Shown: positions 18,588-28,205 of the stretch, in pieces
Position numbering within the stretch: position 1 is the first letter of the stretch
Layout of the letters: every line of letters starts with the position of its first letter
Origin: Prorocentrum cordatum
Lineage: Eukaryota > Sar > Dinophyceae > Prorocentrales > Prorocentraceae
DNA: 45,407 bases
Reading direction: 5' to 3'
Assembly: GCA_963575745.1 (NCBI GenBank)
Contig: CAUYUJ010006545.1
Location: 7,501 to 52,907, forward strand
Notes under the pieces: model-generated
Databases searched by the model: none
The model's input: the letters and a program-made list of their open reading frames with translations, nothing else
What the model was told of the DNA's origin: nothing
Program-made: the position numbers and the translations under genes

Positions 18588-21500
18588 CGGGGGCAGGCGG
18601 GCGCGCCGGCGGCGCTCGCTTGCGAAGAGAAGCCGAATACCGGCCTCCTCGCTACATACGTTGGCCGCGCTGAGGCCCGAGAGGAAAAATATCATTCAAA
18701 ATGTCTTGTCATCGAAGATATTCGCACAGCTTGCGCTGAACTCCGAACCCGTGGATATATATGCGACCGGATTACCCATAATGAGGTAATGACTTCAACT
18801 GGAACACAGTATTTGGGAAATTTGTTGGCAGGAGACTACAATATGTTGTGGGTGGCCACACCCTCTGATTGGTACGTTCGTACTCCAGGAAAGAGGGCGG
18901 GACCACATTATCAACGTATACAAAATCTCCTGATCAAAGCGCGTGCTCTGAGAATGCAGATTGTTATCCTGGGGCCACCCGGGTATTTCTGGAAACAGGG
19001 TCCGATCAAAGATGTTATCGAAGATTTGAAGCTAAGCATTATACGAATGAGACTCTGTCATTTCGGTATCAAGTTTGACCGATCCAGTAAATATCCCAGT
19101 GGTTCTTATATACAAGTTGCTACATCTTGTCCTCATATACCGATAAACTTATGGAAATGTACTTGTGGCTCACACAAGGAGCATGATTTGGATTGGTATG
19201 GCCAAGATCAGCAACGTGCCGAGTTTCGGCATAAAACTTTGGCTATCATTATTGCACGCTTCCTTGATCAACTCGATAAAGCCAACATGATCAGGAATGA
19301 GCGGAGTGCGGTACACCTCAGTGTGTGTACTCGCGTTGACAAAAAGGTAAGACACTACGTCCAATGTCCACAAAAGGGCCCTCAATGGGACCATGTTGTT
19401 CGTAGAGTCACGACCGACCTGGACACGAATAAGATCGTTCAAGATATCAGAATCCAGGATCAGCCAACTGGGTACAATTATGTAGCTCCATTACCTGATG
19501 GGGTTACAAACATTAGTACTCGGCTATACTGGGAGCCTCCGGCTCCAGTTCTTCATGGCGACGGTGAGTCGCGAAGGCCACGCCCAAAGCGTGTGGCGAT
19601 CGTCGATGACGATCGATCTCCTCCCCCTTCGATTGAGCGTTGCCAAACGCGACCCACCAACAACTTTCCTGAAATTCCGCCATTTCCTGACTTAACAGCG
19701 GATTCCTCCGCAGCGGATCTCTCCGCGGAAACTGCGTTGCCCACTGATGCCAGGATAAAACAGAAAGAGAAGCAGAAAGCTGACAAAGAGGCCGGCATCA
19801 AACCGAAGAAAATCCCGAAGAAAGTGGAAGACGGTAACGACGACTGTGGAGAGGACCTCAAAGGGCTTGACTGCTCCACATATTTCAACGACGTTCCTCT
19901 TGACGACTCGGACTCGGACAGCGAATCAGAGGACATCTTCATGATGTTACCGGCGGGGCAACCCGCTGACTCACATGCTGATGTCTTCTCGATGGTCCAG
20001 TCATTATGCTACGGCAGAAACAATCAAGTGGACATGCTTGAATTATGTGGGGGCAAGGGTGGTATATCCATATTAGCCTTCAAGAGGGGACTCTCGTCAG
20101 GCGGGAACCTTGACAAGATATCTATGGTTGACCTTGGAAACTCGGAAGTACAAAGAGCAGTCCTCCACTACCTCAAGACTTGCTTTGTCAAGATCACGAT
20201 TCTGCAGCCAAGCTGCAGAACTACTGGACTTCCTTCCTATTTCAATGCACAGGTCAATCATGATACGTGGCTTAAACACCACAAAGAGGACCTGCCTCAT
20301 ATCACGTTCTGTGGAACAGTCGCTCTATTACAAGACGACCTAAGACGTTTCTTTCTCAGGGAACAACCAATGGGCACGTGGGTGGATGAGATCCAGCCAT
20401 GGAAGGAACTGGCACAACGCAAGGTCACTTGCCAAACGATTATTGATCAGTGCACGACTGGTCTCAAAGATTCATTTGGACAATACATCCGCAAGCCAAC
20501 ACAGATGATGGCAAACAAAGAAGAGTTGTTGGCACCTTTCAGAGGCAAGCGTTGTCCAGGTAATCATGTGCACGCCAATGCTTGCAACAAAGAACTAGCA
20601 AGGGCGGCACAGTATACCTACAGAATGCAGTCACTGATCGTTGATGCGGTGCAAATCGCCAAAGATCTGTTTGCTTACGGTCGCGATCCATTCGCGAATC
20701 GCGAACGCAGCTATGCGTTCGTAACAAACAGTGCTGGCTACGACTTGGACGACCCAACAATCCGGAGACACCCAAACGGAGAAATCTGGCGACCACCACC
20801 TGGCGGTCTTGGGTGCCATGGCTGTGTGGACAACAACTACAAGCAATCACCAAAGCACAGCAGGGATCCGAAGATGTGTCGGTGGTATGATGTTGAACCA
20901 TACTACTGGGACTGTCCAAGCTGTAAGAAGGAATATCAGAAGAGTAATCCTCACCACACCAAGATATCTGGCCAATGCAGATTCGCCGAAAAATGGAAGC
21001 TGCCAGATAACTTTGGTCAGCCGCGCCCGGCGGGGCAAGCCGCTCCTGCGGCGCCAGCCGCGGAAGCGGCTCCAGCCGCAGAAGCGGCGCCAGCCGCAAA
21101 AGCGGCGCCGGCCGCGAGAGCGCGCATACGCGCGCCTAGGCCGCCACGGCCTGGTGAGGGCGATCCAACCGCAGGCGCCAGCAGCCATGACATCACCAGA
21201 GCCGAAGGGGCTAATGGTGGCAACACTGGCGCTGGCAGCTCTGACGATCACCGTAGACTGCCACAAGTTGCAGCAAGGCGCGGACGCATGGAGGGAGGAG
21301 ATCCTCCACCACCGCCGCAGCCTCAAGCAGAGCCGAGGCCAAGGCCAAGGCTCCCTGATTGGACTCGCTTCGACGTTCAGCTCAGCCTCCAAAACCTGCG
21401 CAGCTTTGACCCAGCTGTAGTGCAGCGAGAACTCCGCAAACTCCACTTGAGATGGTTTCATGCCAAGGAGCCAAAAATGCGGATGATTCTAACTAAGGTT

Positions 21501-24500
21501 GGTCTGGGTGAAACCCGTTTGAGTCTGATCAAAGGCATTTGCGACTCGTGTAGAGAATGTCGAGCCTGGGACAAACCAGGCAACACGGTGATGCCTTCTG
21601 TGTCACTGCCAGGACGTTTCAACGAGGAAGTCGAATGTGATCTTTTCTTTTACAAACAGGAACATATTGTTTTTCACATCATCGACCGTTGTATTCGCTG
21701 GGCAGCTGGCACAGAGATTCCTGATAAGACCATGCATACTGTTCTCGATGCCTATCACACAACTTGGATGCAACATGGCCCTGCTAAAATCTTATACTCC
21801 GATGGGGAAGGAGCACTGAATAACGATACAGCAAAGGCCATCCTTAAGGCTAAGGGAACAGAGCTTCGTATCCGAGCGCGTGGCCAACACGCCACGACTA
21901 TCGAAGCTAGGAACGGCATCCTGCGACACCTCATACACGTGATGGGAGAAGAATTGAATAGATTAAATATTCCTCTGAATTTCACTCGTCTTTTACATGA
22001 AGCCTTGTTTGCCAGCAACGCATTTACCTTCTACAATGAAGTGTCTCCGTACAATGCGCTGTATGGCAGACAACCAGCTATGCTTCCCGATTTCCCTGTC
22101 TTGGATCATGATCAGTCCGCTGAATCATCAGATCACTCAAGGGAGGAAACAATCAGGAGGGTTAGTCTGGAGGCAATCACGCAGGCCACTGCGGTTGCCA
22201 AGACGAACAGGGCTCTCCGTACGAAGACTACTGCTACGGGTGAATTTCACTACAAAGAGGGAGATCTCGTGGACTATCATCGCCCGACCACCACGAAAGA
22301 CGACTGGGGTGGATGGAGTGGTCCATACCCGGTCATCCGCAACGAACCTGACCGAGGCCAGGTCATCGTGAAGGTCGGTAGTCGCGAGGTGCGAGTACAG
22401 TATCCTGACACACGACACACGCTGTACATCGAAGCACTTATGGTCCGCGAGATAGGATCGGACAATACGGCCCTTCGGACAGTATTGGCCTTTATTGCCG
22501 GTCTGCCAGCGGGGAAACCCGCCATGACTTTCGGATATCTACCAGCGAAACAGGGTCGGCTGCAGATGACTGCTGCGAGCCGACTTTCGCCTAAGGTGCA
22601 CTTGGCTCTTCAGTACCTCATACGCAACTACTTTCGTATTGAAAACGTTGTTGCTGTACGACTTGCCAAGAGCCTGACGAAGTTGCCTGCTGCACCCTAT
22701 GCAGACAGCTGTACACTAGTGCACTATGATAATGATGTGACCCCTGGTTTTCATTACTATGAAGCTGATGGCACTGCCTTGAACATCTACGACATCACAG
22801 GATCTACACACTCACGCATCATCCAGTGTCTTAAATCCAGGAAGCCGCCTGCTGGATTTGACCGAGACCTCACTAAGTTTGAGGAACTCGCTGATGGTCC
22901 ACCACCAAGCGAGTCACCTCCAGCAGCTGCTCCTGAGCAGCCTCCTGCGGAGAACGATGGTCGGCTCCCGACCATCATAGAGGAAACAGAAGAAGATCTG
23001 GATGCCTTTGTCTTGAAGTCGTGGTATGCTGAACTGATGGATGACAGAACACTCCTTGAAGCTGACACAGAAGAAGTCATGCATACAGTTCCCACATACA
23101 TGACAGACACACAGTGTGTGTTAGTCTCTACGACCTGTGAAGATGTGCAAGGCCACTTGCCGGAGCGGGGTCACCCGCCAGGATACGACATGGACACTTC
23201 TTACTACGTTCCTTTATGCTCCACGGATCCGGATAGCAAATATGATCTGGACTCCGATGAGCACGGGAAGTACATCGAGCTCTGCTTCACAGCAGACATG
23301 TCCAAAGTCGTCCTGTCCGAGCAGCAACACCGATTGTTGGATGACAGCAGCGTCACAACTATGCGAGTATACGTTAGTGCTGCCTCCAAACGTGCCGTGG
23401 TCGTCAAGGAAGACGATCTACTCACGAAGGCCGACATCCAAGCAAATCCGGTCAAAGTTTCCAAAGTCCTTTACACAGAATTGAAGACTTGGCTTGACAA
23501 TAAATGCTTTCAGATGACTGACTTGAGCAAAGCGTCTAATCTCATGACTTCACGCTACGTATACAAATGGAAGTTTGTCAAGAACGAAAAGGGCGAAATG
23601 GAAAGGGCGATCAGGTTACGCTTGGTACTCCGTGGCTTCATGGACCCTGAAGCCTTTGATGTCGAAACCTTCTCTGGCACGGCAAGGAGGTCAAGCCAGA
23701 GACTGCTCGCAAGTTCTGCTGCATGCAACAAAGCTTGGATCATCGCTTCCCTGGACATCAACATGGCTTTCTTAAACGGACTGACCTATAGCGAGCTCGC
23801 CGCGGCAACGGGCGAGAAAGAGCGTGTGGTGTGCTTCACACTACCTCCTGGGTCAGCAGCTGTCCTTCGCACACTGCCAGGCTTTGAGTCATATGACGAA
23901 TCAAAGCATTGTCTTCGGTGTCTGAAGCCGGGGACGGGCACGAAGGATGCTCCCAGGGCATTCTCGCTGAAGCTCAGGTCCATCACTAGGAGCTTTGGGC
24001 TACAGCCTACTTCATACGACGAAGAGTTCGAGATGAGCTCAAACCTCTTGACAGCCAAGCACGTTGATGACATCAATATGACTGGGAAGGAAGAGGCTAT
24101 TGACAAGTATGTCAAGTGTGTTGAAGATACGTTTGGGAAGTGCAAACTGAACAAGCACACATACACAAACTGTGCCGTTCGGTATAACAAGACCGATGAT
24201 GGGAGCGTCACTCTTGATCAGGACGAATACATCAAGCAGCTTCGTCCTATCACACATCCAGAACTCACAGGAGCTGATCCTGAGAGCAAAGCGACAAACA
24301 CGATTTCTGATATGTTCGTCAGTCTCCGTGGCGCTCTAGCCTATGCGTTGATCACGCAGGTATGGCTGATGGTCTATGTTGTCTCACTACAACGTATCCA
24401 GGAACCGACAAACATCCAGGTACGACGACTAAACGCGGTTACCAGGAAACTACAGGCAGGTCCGAAGAAGATCGTGTATCAAGCTATGACCCCAACAGGA

Positions 24501-25187
24501 GAAGTCGACCTGCATAGCGATTCTGGCTATCGCCGTCTCAATGGAGATGAAGACGACGAAGTCAAAGGCTATGGTATCCGCGGGGCTAACCTGCTGAGGC
24601 GTGGCCACACGCAAGCGGGGAAACCCGTCGTGCACCTGGTGGACGCATACTGCAAGTCTCATCGACTGCAGGTGCGTTCGAGCTACTCTGCGGAAACACT
24701 GGCAGCAGCCCACAACTTGGAAGACTGCTACCCGACCATTGTAACGCTCCACGAGCTACACTCGGGACCATTGACCCCCACACAGTTAAAGAACATATTG
24801 GAAATGGGTGGTCTATGTATCAAAGTCACTCTGACTATTGATGCCGAGTCTGTCTTCAAGTCTTTGTCTAGCAAAGATCTGAAGAAGCCCACAGAATGTA
24901 CTCTGCTTGGGCACATTAGCTGGATCCGCCAGATGATGGAGCGCGGAATCGTTGAAAGCGTTCAATGGTGTGACACGCGGGATATGACTGCCGATGGTCA
25001 TACCAAAGGTAGTATTGACCGCGCGTTGCTCCTACAAGTAATGGCCGGCCAGCAATCCTTCAAGCACGAGCTGAAGAAACATACACCGTATAGGGCGGGC
25101 AGGTCGTCTCAGGACGGCCCTGCCTCCCGAGCTAGCGGGGAAACCCGCGGGCAGGTGCGCTCTAGTAGCGAGGAAACTCGCCGGTAA
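18588..25187 (+). CDS. pol: Pol polyprotein: methyltransferase-like regions, integrase, reverse transcriptase, RNase H
   Basis: Open from the TGA to TAA 25185-25187 (2199 codons; first ATG at 18789). Two Rossmann-like regions come first: 18750-19230 (MLWVATPSDW, VILGPPG, then C-and-H-rich KCTCGSHKEH) and 20029-20580 (MLELCGGKGGIS, ILQPSCRTTG, RCPGNHVHA), resembling cytosine-5 methyltransferase folds. A Cys-rich segment follows (about 20815-20990). Integrase has H-x4-H and C-x2-C zinc ligands (21444-21560) and catalytic Asp 21639, Asp 21801 and Glu 21903. Reverse transcriptase has LDINMAFLNG (Asp at 23754) and HVDD at 24060-24071 in place of YVDD, both catalytic Asp kept. RNase H has Asp 24519, Glu 24693, Asp 24840 and the C-terminal ADGHTKG. 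All catalytic acids appear intact. Confidence 0.92.
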   Translation, partial: RGQAGAPAALACEEKPNTGLLATYVGRAEAREEKYHSKCLVIEDIRTACAELRTRGYICDRITHNEVMTSTGTQYLGNLLAGDYNMLWVATPSDWYVRTPGKRAGPHYQRIQNLLIKARALRMQIVILGPPGYFWKQGPIKDVIEDLKLSIIRMRLCHFGIKFDRSSKYPSGSYIQVATSCPHIPINLWKCTCGSHKEHDLDWYGQDQQRAEFRHKTLAIIIARFLDQLDKANMIRNERSAVHLSVCTRVDKKVRHYVQCPQKGPQWDHVVRRVTTDLDTNKIVQDIRIQDQPTGYNYVAPLPDGVTNISTRLYWEPPAPVLHGDGESRRPRPKRVAIVDDDRSPPPSIERCQTRPTNNFPEIPPFPDLTADSSAADLSAETALPTDARIKQKEKQKADKEAGIKPKKIPKKVEDGNDDCGEDLKGLDCSTYFNDVPLDDSDSDSESEDIFMMLPAGQPADSHADVFSMVQSLCYGRNNQVDMLELCGGKGGISILAFKRGLSSGGNLDKISMVDLGNSEVQRAVLHYLKTCFVKITILQPSCRTTGLPSYFNAQVNHDTWLKHHKEDLPHITFCGTVALLQDDLRRFFLREQPMGTWVDEIQPWKELAQRKVTCQTIIDQCTTGLKDSFGQYIRKPTQMMANKEELLAPFRGKRCPGNHVHANACNKELARAAQYTYRMQSLIVDAVQIAKDLFAYGRDPFANRERSYAFVTNSAGYDLDDPTIRRHPNGEIWRPPPGGLGCHGCVDNNYKQSPKHSRDPKMCRWYDVEPYYWDCPSCKKEYQKSNPHHTKISGQCRFAEKWKLPDNFGQPRPAGQAAPAAPAAEAAPAAEAAPAAKAAPAARARIRAPRPPRPGEGDPTAGASSHDITRAEGANGGNTGAGSSDDHRRLPQVAARRGRMEGGDPPPPPQPQAEPRPRPRLPDWTRFDVQLSLQNLRSFDPAVVQRELRKLHLRWFHAKEPKMRMILTKVGLGETRLSLIKGICDSCRECRAWDKPGNTVMPSVSLPGRFNEEVECDLFFYKQEHIVFHIIDRCIRWAAGTEIPDKTMHTVLDAYHTTWMQHGPAKILYSDGEGALNNDTAKAILKAKGTELRIRARGQHATTIEARNGILRHLIHVMGEELNRLNIPLNFTRLLHEALFASNAFTFYNEVSPYNALYGRQPAMLPDFPVLDHDQSAESSDHSREETIRRVSLEAITQATAVAKTNRALRTKTTATGEFHYKEGDLVDYHRPTTTKDDWGGWSGPYPVIRNEPDRGQVIVKVGSREVRVQYPDTRHTLYIEALMVREIGSDNTALRTVLAFIAGLPAGKPAMTFGYLPAKQGRLQMTAASRLSPKVHLALQYLIRNYFRIENVVAVRLAKSLTKLPAAPYADSCTLVHYDNDVTPGFHYYEADGTALNIYDITGSTHSRIIQCLKSRKPPAGFDRDLTKFEELADGPPPSESPPAAAPEQPPAENDGRLPTIIEETEEDLDAFVLKSWYAELMDDRTLLEADTEEVMHTVPTYMTDTQCVLVSTTCEDVQGHLPERGHPPGYDMDTSYYVPLCSTDPDSKYDLDSDEHGKYIELCFTADMSKVVLSEQQHRLLDDSSVTTMRVYVSAASKRAVVVKEDDLLTKADIQANPVKVSKVLYTELKTWLDNKCFQMTDLSKASNLMTSRYVYKWKFVKNEKGEMERAIRLRLVLRGFMDPEAFDVETFSGTARRSSQRLLASSAACNKAWIIASLDINMAFLNGLTYSELAAATGEKERVVCFTLPPGSAAVLRTLPGFESYDESKHCLRCLKPGTGTKDAPRAFSLKLRSITRSFGLQPTSYDEEFEMSSNLLTAKHVDDINMTGKEEAIDKYVKCVEDTFGKCKLNKHTYTNCAVRYNKTDDGSVTLDQDEYIKQLRPITHPELTGADPESKATNTISDMFVSLRGALAYALITQVWLMVYVVSLQRIQEPTNIQVRRLNAVTRKLQAGPKKIVYQAMTPTGEVDLHSDSGYRRLNGDEDDEVKGYGIRGANLLRRGHTQAGKPVVHLVDAYCKSHRLQVRSSYSAETLAAAHNLEDCYPTIVTLHELHSGPLTPTQLKNILEMGGLCIKVTLTIDAESVFKSLSSKDLKKPTECTLLGHISWIRQMMERGIVESVQWCDTRDMTADGHTKGSIDRALLLQVMAGQQSFKHELKKHTPYRAGRSSQDGPASRASGETRGQVRSSSEETRR
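20029..20580 (+). other. Cytosine-5 methyltransferase-like Rossmann region
   Basis: MLELCGGKGG resembles the SAM-binding motif, PSC resembles the catalytic Pro-Cys motif, and REQP sits where ENP-like residues are expected. An upstream region (18750-19230) shares the closing Cys-x-Gly...His-x-His pattern and may be a second, degenerate copy. DNA methyltransferases within dinoflagellate retrotransposons have been reported before; activity here is uncertain. Confidence 0.5.
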
Positions 25188-25293
25188 GCGAGGCTACTCG
25201 CGCGCCCTTGCCTTGTAGGCAGCCGCTGCTGCTTAGCACTGTTTTTTCCGCATAATGTAGAAGTGCGGTGCCTGCTCGTCTCCTCCCCCTCCG
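25188..25293 (+). other. Short 3' untranslated region before the 3' LTR
   Basis: Begins with a hairpin (GCGAGGCTACTCGC) right after the stop. The bases just before the LTR are pyrimidine-rich (CTCGTCTCCTCCCCCTCCG) rather than the polypurine tract expected for plus-strand priming. Confidence 0.6.
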
Positions 25294-25578
25294 ACTTTAA
25301 ACGGAGAAGGTTAAAGGCGAGGTATAAATCGAGCATGTACCGCTGCCGTGCCTGGCTCAAGCCGGGCCCGGCCAAATATGTGATTGTGCCTCACCGAGGC
25401 GCACGATTCGTGTCTGAGATCGGAAAATACCTTTTCCATTGACGATGCCTATCCTATCTTTTACTCCAGATCCCATGCTTCGTCTTGCTCTCTTGCTCAT
25501 GCGATATGAGCCAAAGCCTGGGATATGGGAACGCCTAAGGCGTAATATATACCTAAGCTTACCAGTGCGTTTTCGACT
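25294..25578 (+). repeat. 3' long terminal repeat
   Basis: 285 bp, same boundaries as the 5' LTR (ACTTTAAACGG...TTTTCGACT), with two differences. It is followed directly by the CTCCC target duplication. Confidence 0.95.
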
Positions 25579-25583
25579 CTCCC
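25579..25583. repeat. Target-site duplication (right), CTCCC
   Basis: Matches 9253-9257. Confidence 0.9.
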
Positions 25584-26374
25584 TATAAGAGTGTCGGCAA
25601 GCCTTTTTGGCCGATCGTCTTGGAGCGGTGATCGGTGCTTCTCGGGCGTTCTCGGACGCCCGGAAGGCTGAGCACTGAGCACTGAGCAGCCCAAAAGCGT
25701 GCAACAAAAGCCAGTGGGACTATATTACACCAGAGAAAAACCCCAATCAGTGGATAATTTTCGCTGAAGAGATCGACCGGGAACCTGGGAGCCCGGAAAC
25801 CCAGAACCCACCGAAATCGGCCCAGAACCAATAACCGGGAACCCGAGAACCCAGAACCGGGAAGCCGGGAACCCAGCCTGCTACCAAAATCGGCGGGAAA
25901 AATGCGCCACATCCTTCAAGTTCCGCTATAGGACCCCTTCGGTGCAAGCACTGATCGGGGAATATGTTTTGCGTTTCGAGACATCCTGGGTGTGACATTT
26001 GTGCAGCGTTTTCGGGCGTCTGGCAGGGGTCCAGGGCCGCGGGAGGCCACCTTTCTGGGAAATGTAAGACTGCGTACGCCGGCACTCGGGTTTGCCGACA
26101 TTTTTTTGAGGAGCGCGTCCTGGATTTTGACGGTCCCGTTTTCGTGGGCTGTCTGCAGCGGGAGCCCGCGTCAAGTTTCAGATTGGGTCTCGTCATTTTT
26201 GGAGGGCCCCCGTCAGGCCAACCCGAGTCCCTCGTACCCGAGTCTTGCGTCTCCCCGAGCCTCGGCCTGTATATAATGGGGGTTTCTTAGGGGCCGCCGC
26301 CAATCCCGCACCTCATCGCGCACTTCTTGGGGGGCCCTGCAGGAGCCCCCCGGGGCCCACATGGGGCGCGAGAA
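25584..26374. other. Unassigned stretch with a GGGAACCCAGAACC minisatellite
   Basis: At 25785-25880 there are several imperfect copies of GGGAACCCAGAACC and GGGAACCCGAG. The rest has no recognised gene or repeat. Confidence 0.45.
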
Positions 26375-26533
26375 CCGGAGATCCAACGTATTGAAAAGAT
26401 CAAGACGTAGGTTTCTCGTATCTTTCGGCTTCGAGGGGCCCTCGCCGGGCCCCGGGACCGTCAAAAAGGCAACGCAGGGATGAGAAGCCGGTCCCGGGGA
26501 ATGGGTCGAGATGTCCAGGGACTTCGCATTGAG
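26375..26533 (+). mobile_element. MITE family CCCAGA, copy 1 (right end lost in a GGA array)
   Basis: Shares GAGATCCAACG near its left end and GGGACCGTCAAAAA with the other copies. It is truncated where the GGA array starts. Confidence 0.65.
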
Positions 26534-26706
26534 GAGGAGGAGGAGGAGGAGGAGGAGGAGGAGGAGGAGGAGGAGGAGGAGGAGGAGGAGGAGGAGGGGG
26601 AGGAGGGAGGAGGAGGAGGAGGAGGAGGAGGAGGAGAGGAGGAGGAGGGAGGAGGAGGGGGAGGAGGAGGAGGAGGAGGACGAGGAGGAGGAGGAGGAGG
26701 AAGAAG
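26530..26706 (+). repeat. (GGA)n array
   Basis: A purine triplet array with GGGA interruptions. Confidence 0.95.
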
Positions 26707-26750
26707 ACATCGGATCTCTGGGGACGTGCACGCTTCTTCGCCCCCCACGT

Positions 26751-26936
26751 CCCCAGACCTCCTCACGCTGCGAAGAATCATGAGGGTTATTTTTTGGGGG
26801 GTATTTTCGGCCTCCGGCCTTCCTGGCCCTCGGGACCGTCAAAAAACGGCTCAGGACGAAAAGCCGGTCCTGTTGAAGGGGTCCAGACCTCTGGGGGTCG
26901 ACGTTGTTAAAAAAGTCACGACGTCGGGGGTCTGGG
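26751..26936 (+). mobile_element. MITE family CCCAGA, copy 2
   Basis: Carries GGGACCGTCAAAAAACGGCT and the right end CGACGTCGGGGGTCTGGG. Confidence 0.65.
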
Positions 26937-27038
26937 TCTATTGCCCCCCCCCCATTCCCGGAGATCCGACGTTGCAAAACCATTGCAGCATCCTGAGGGA
27001 TCAAGACCGGAGTCCTGGACCAACCATCCTGCGCCATT

Positions 27039-27230
27039 CCCAGACCCCCGACATCTTGATTTCTTCACTACGCCGACCCCCAGAGGTCTGGACCCCTTCC
27101 CCTGGGCCGGTTTTTCATCCTGAGTCGTTTCTTGACGGTCCCGAGGCCCAGCAAAGGCCCCTGGAGGCCGAAAGTAGCGAAAAGCATATCCCGTCTGGAG
27201 GGTCCGGGTTTTTTCACAGCGCGAGGGGGG
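27039..27230 (-). mobile_element. MITE family CCCAGA, copy 3 (reverse)
   Basis: Begins CCCAGACCCCCGACATCTTG and carries the reverse complement of the family core (TCTTGACGGTCCCGAGG). Confidence 0.65.
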
Positions 27231-27392
27231 AGGGAGGAGGGAGGAGGGAGGAGGGAGGAGGGAGGGGGAGGAGGGGGGCGGGGGGAGGGAGGAGGAGGAG
27301 GAGGAGGGAGGAGGAGGAGGAGGAGGGAGGAGGAGGAGGGAGAAGGAGAGGGAGGAGGGAGGAGGGAGGAGGGAGAGGGGGGGGGGGGAGGT
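27226..27392 (+). repeat. (GGGA)n/(GGA)n array
   Basis: A mixed GGGA and GGA purine array. Confidence 0.95.
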
Positions 27393-27534
27393 TCTTCGAG
27401 CCAGCTCGAGCTGTGAGGGCCCCTTGGGCCCGAGAGCGGGCCAGGGCGGCCCCCCGGCGGCCCCTCGGCGGCCCTCGGCTGTCCCTGGCGGCCCTCGGCG
27501 GCTGCGCGGAGGGCGGCGGCGCCGCCGCCGCAGC

Positions 27535-27588
27535 CGCCTTCGCCGCCGTCTTCGTCGTCGTCGCCGCCCTCGTCGTCGTCGCCGTCGC

Positions 27589-27672
<84 letters not shown>

Positions 27673-27700
27673 AGTCGCCGTCGTCGCCGTCGTCGGAGTT
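27535..27700 (+). repeat. (CGT)n/(CGC)n triplet array
   Basis: CGT triplets with CGC interruptions. Confidence 0.95.
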
Positions 27701-27746
27701 GCAACGCCCGTACCTCAGAGGGTATAGGGACCCCGCGCGCCCGCAG

Positions 27747-27934
27747 GCCGCGCTCGCCGCCGCCGCGCCGCTCGAGCGCGCCGGCGAGCTGGCCGGGGCC
27801 CGGGCGGCCCTCGAGCGCGCCCTGGAGCCCCCATCGCTCTCTGCGCCCCGCTGCGGGCGGCGGGGGCGGGCGGGGAGGGGCACGGCCGCGCGGCCGAGGC
27901 CTGCGGGCGGCGTGTGGGCGGTGTCCGTGCGGAG
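27747..27934 (+). CDS. Candidate TPR-like exon
   Basis: An acceptor CCCGCAG precedes 27747 and a donor GTGAAG follows 27934. The first 27 residues (AALAAAAPLERAGELAGARA, then ALERALE) have the Ala/Leu spacing of a TPR helix pair; the remainder is low-complexity and unconvincing, so the true exon may end near 27827. It could be an early exon of the TPR-dioxygenase gene on the same strand, 8-17 kb downstream, which would put the antisense LINE in an intron. This link is inference only. Confidence 0.3.
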
Positions 27935-27998
27935 GTGAAGAGGAGGGGGGGAGGAGAGGGGACCGATACGGCTTCGTCACAGTGTAACGAGTGTGTAA

Positions 27999-28205
27999 CC
28001 AGGAGGAGGAGGAGGAGGAGGAGGAGGAGGAGAGGAGGAGGGAGGGGGAGGAGGAGGAGGGGGAGGAGGAGGAGGAGGAGGGGAGGAGGAGGAGGAGGAG
28101 GAGGAGGCGGAGGCGGAGGCAGATGAGGATGAGGAGGAGGAGGAGGAGAAAGGGGGAGGACCAGGAGGAGGGGGGAGGGAGAGATGGGGGGAGGAGGAGG
28201 GGGGC
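27999..28205 (+). repeat. (GGA)n array
   Basis: A purine triplet array with GGC and GAT variants. Confidence 0.95.

Larger units (their letters stand above)
9665..25201 (+). repeat. Family of about 50 short hairpins (5-bp stem, mostly GNNA loop) confined to the retrotransposon
   Basis: The core is GCGGG-GNNA-CCCGC. Example starts: 9690, 10637, 11582, 11960, 11996, 12839, 12869, 13634, 13670, 13871, 15255, 15273, 15747, 15792, 16446, 16464, 17028, 17064, 18117, 18141, 18165, 18408, 19953, 22509, 23165, 25135. Stems change in pairs: GCGGA/TCCGC (10832, 13793, 16917, 18522, 19698, 19713), GCGGC/GCCGC (12887, 13652, 21048, 21066, 21084, 21102), GCGAG/CTCGC (25168, 25188). Loops include GCCA, GTCA, GACA, GCAA, GAAA and GCTA; a few have five bases (12245, 15026, 18471). 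Most are read as Ala-Gly-X-Pro-Ala, but several lie in the other two frames (9690, 9799, 15026, 23165, 24580, 25135) and 25188 lies after the stop. Confidence 0.85.
9258..25578 (+). mobile_element. Ty1/copia-class LTR retrotransposon, 16.3 kb, recent
   Basis: Two LTRs of 286 and 285 bp differ at only two sites (one substitution, one A-run length change). A 5-bp target duplication CTCCC lies at 9253-9257 and 25579-25583. Domain order is Gag, zinc knuckle, KptA-like, RING-H2, protease, methyltransferase-like regions, integrase, reverse transcriptase, RNase H; integrase before reverse transcriptase is diagnostic of copia. The element is roughly three times longer than ordinary copia elements (about 5 kb). 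About 50 short hairpins run through the internal region. Because the LTRs are almost identical, the insertion is young; the two frame interruptions are therefore either recoding sites or very recent damage. Confidence 0.95.

Noticed and set aside
18961-18990. Extra hairpin CTGGG-GCCA-CCCGG in the pol region
   Set aside because: It overlaps a conserved VILGPPG motif and lacks the GCGGG stem, so it is not counted in the hairpin family.
26269-26280. TATA box (TATATAATGGGG)
   Set aside because: No gene follows it and canonical TATA promoters are not expected in dinoflagellate genes.
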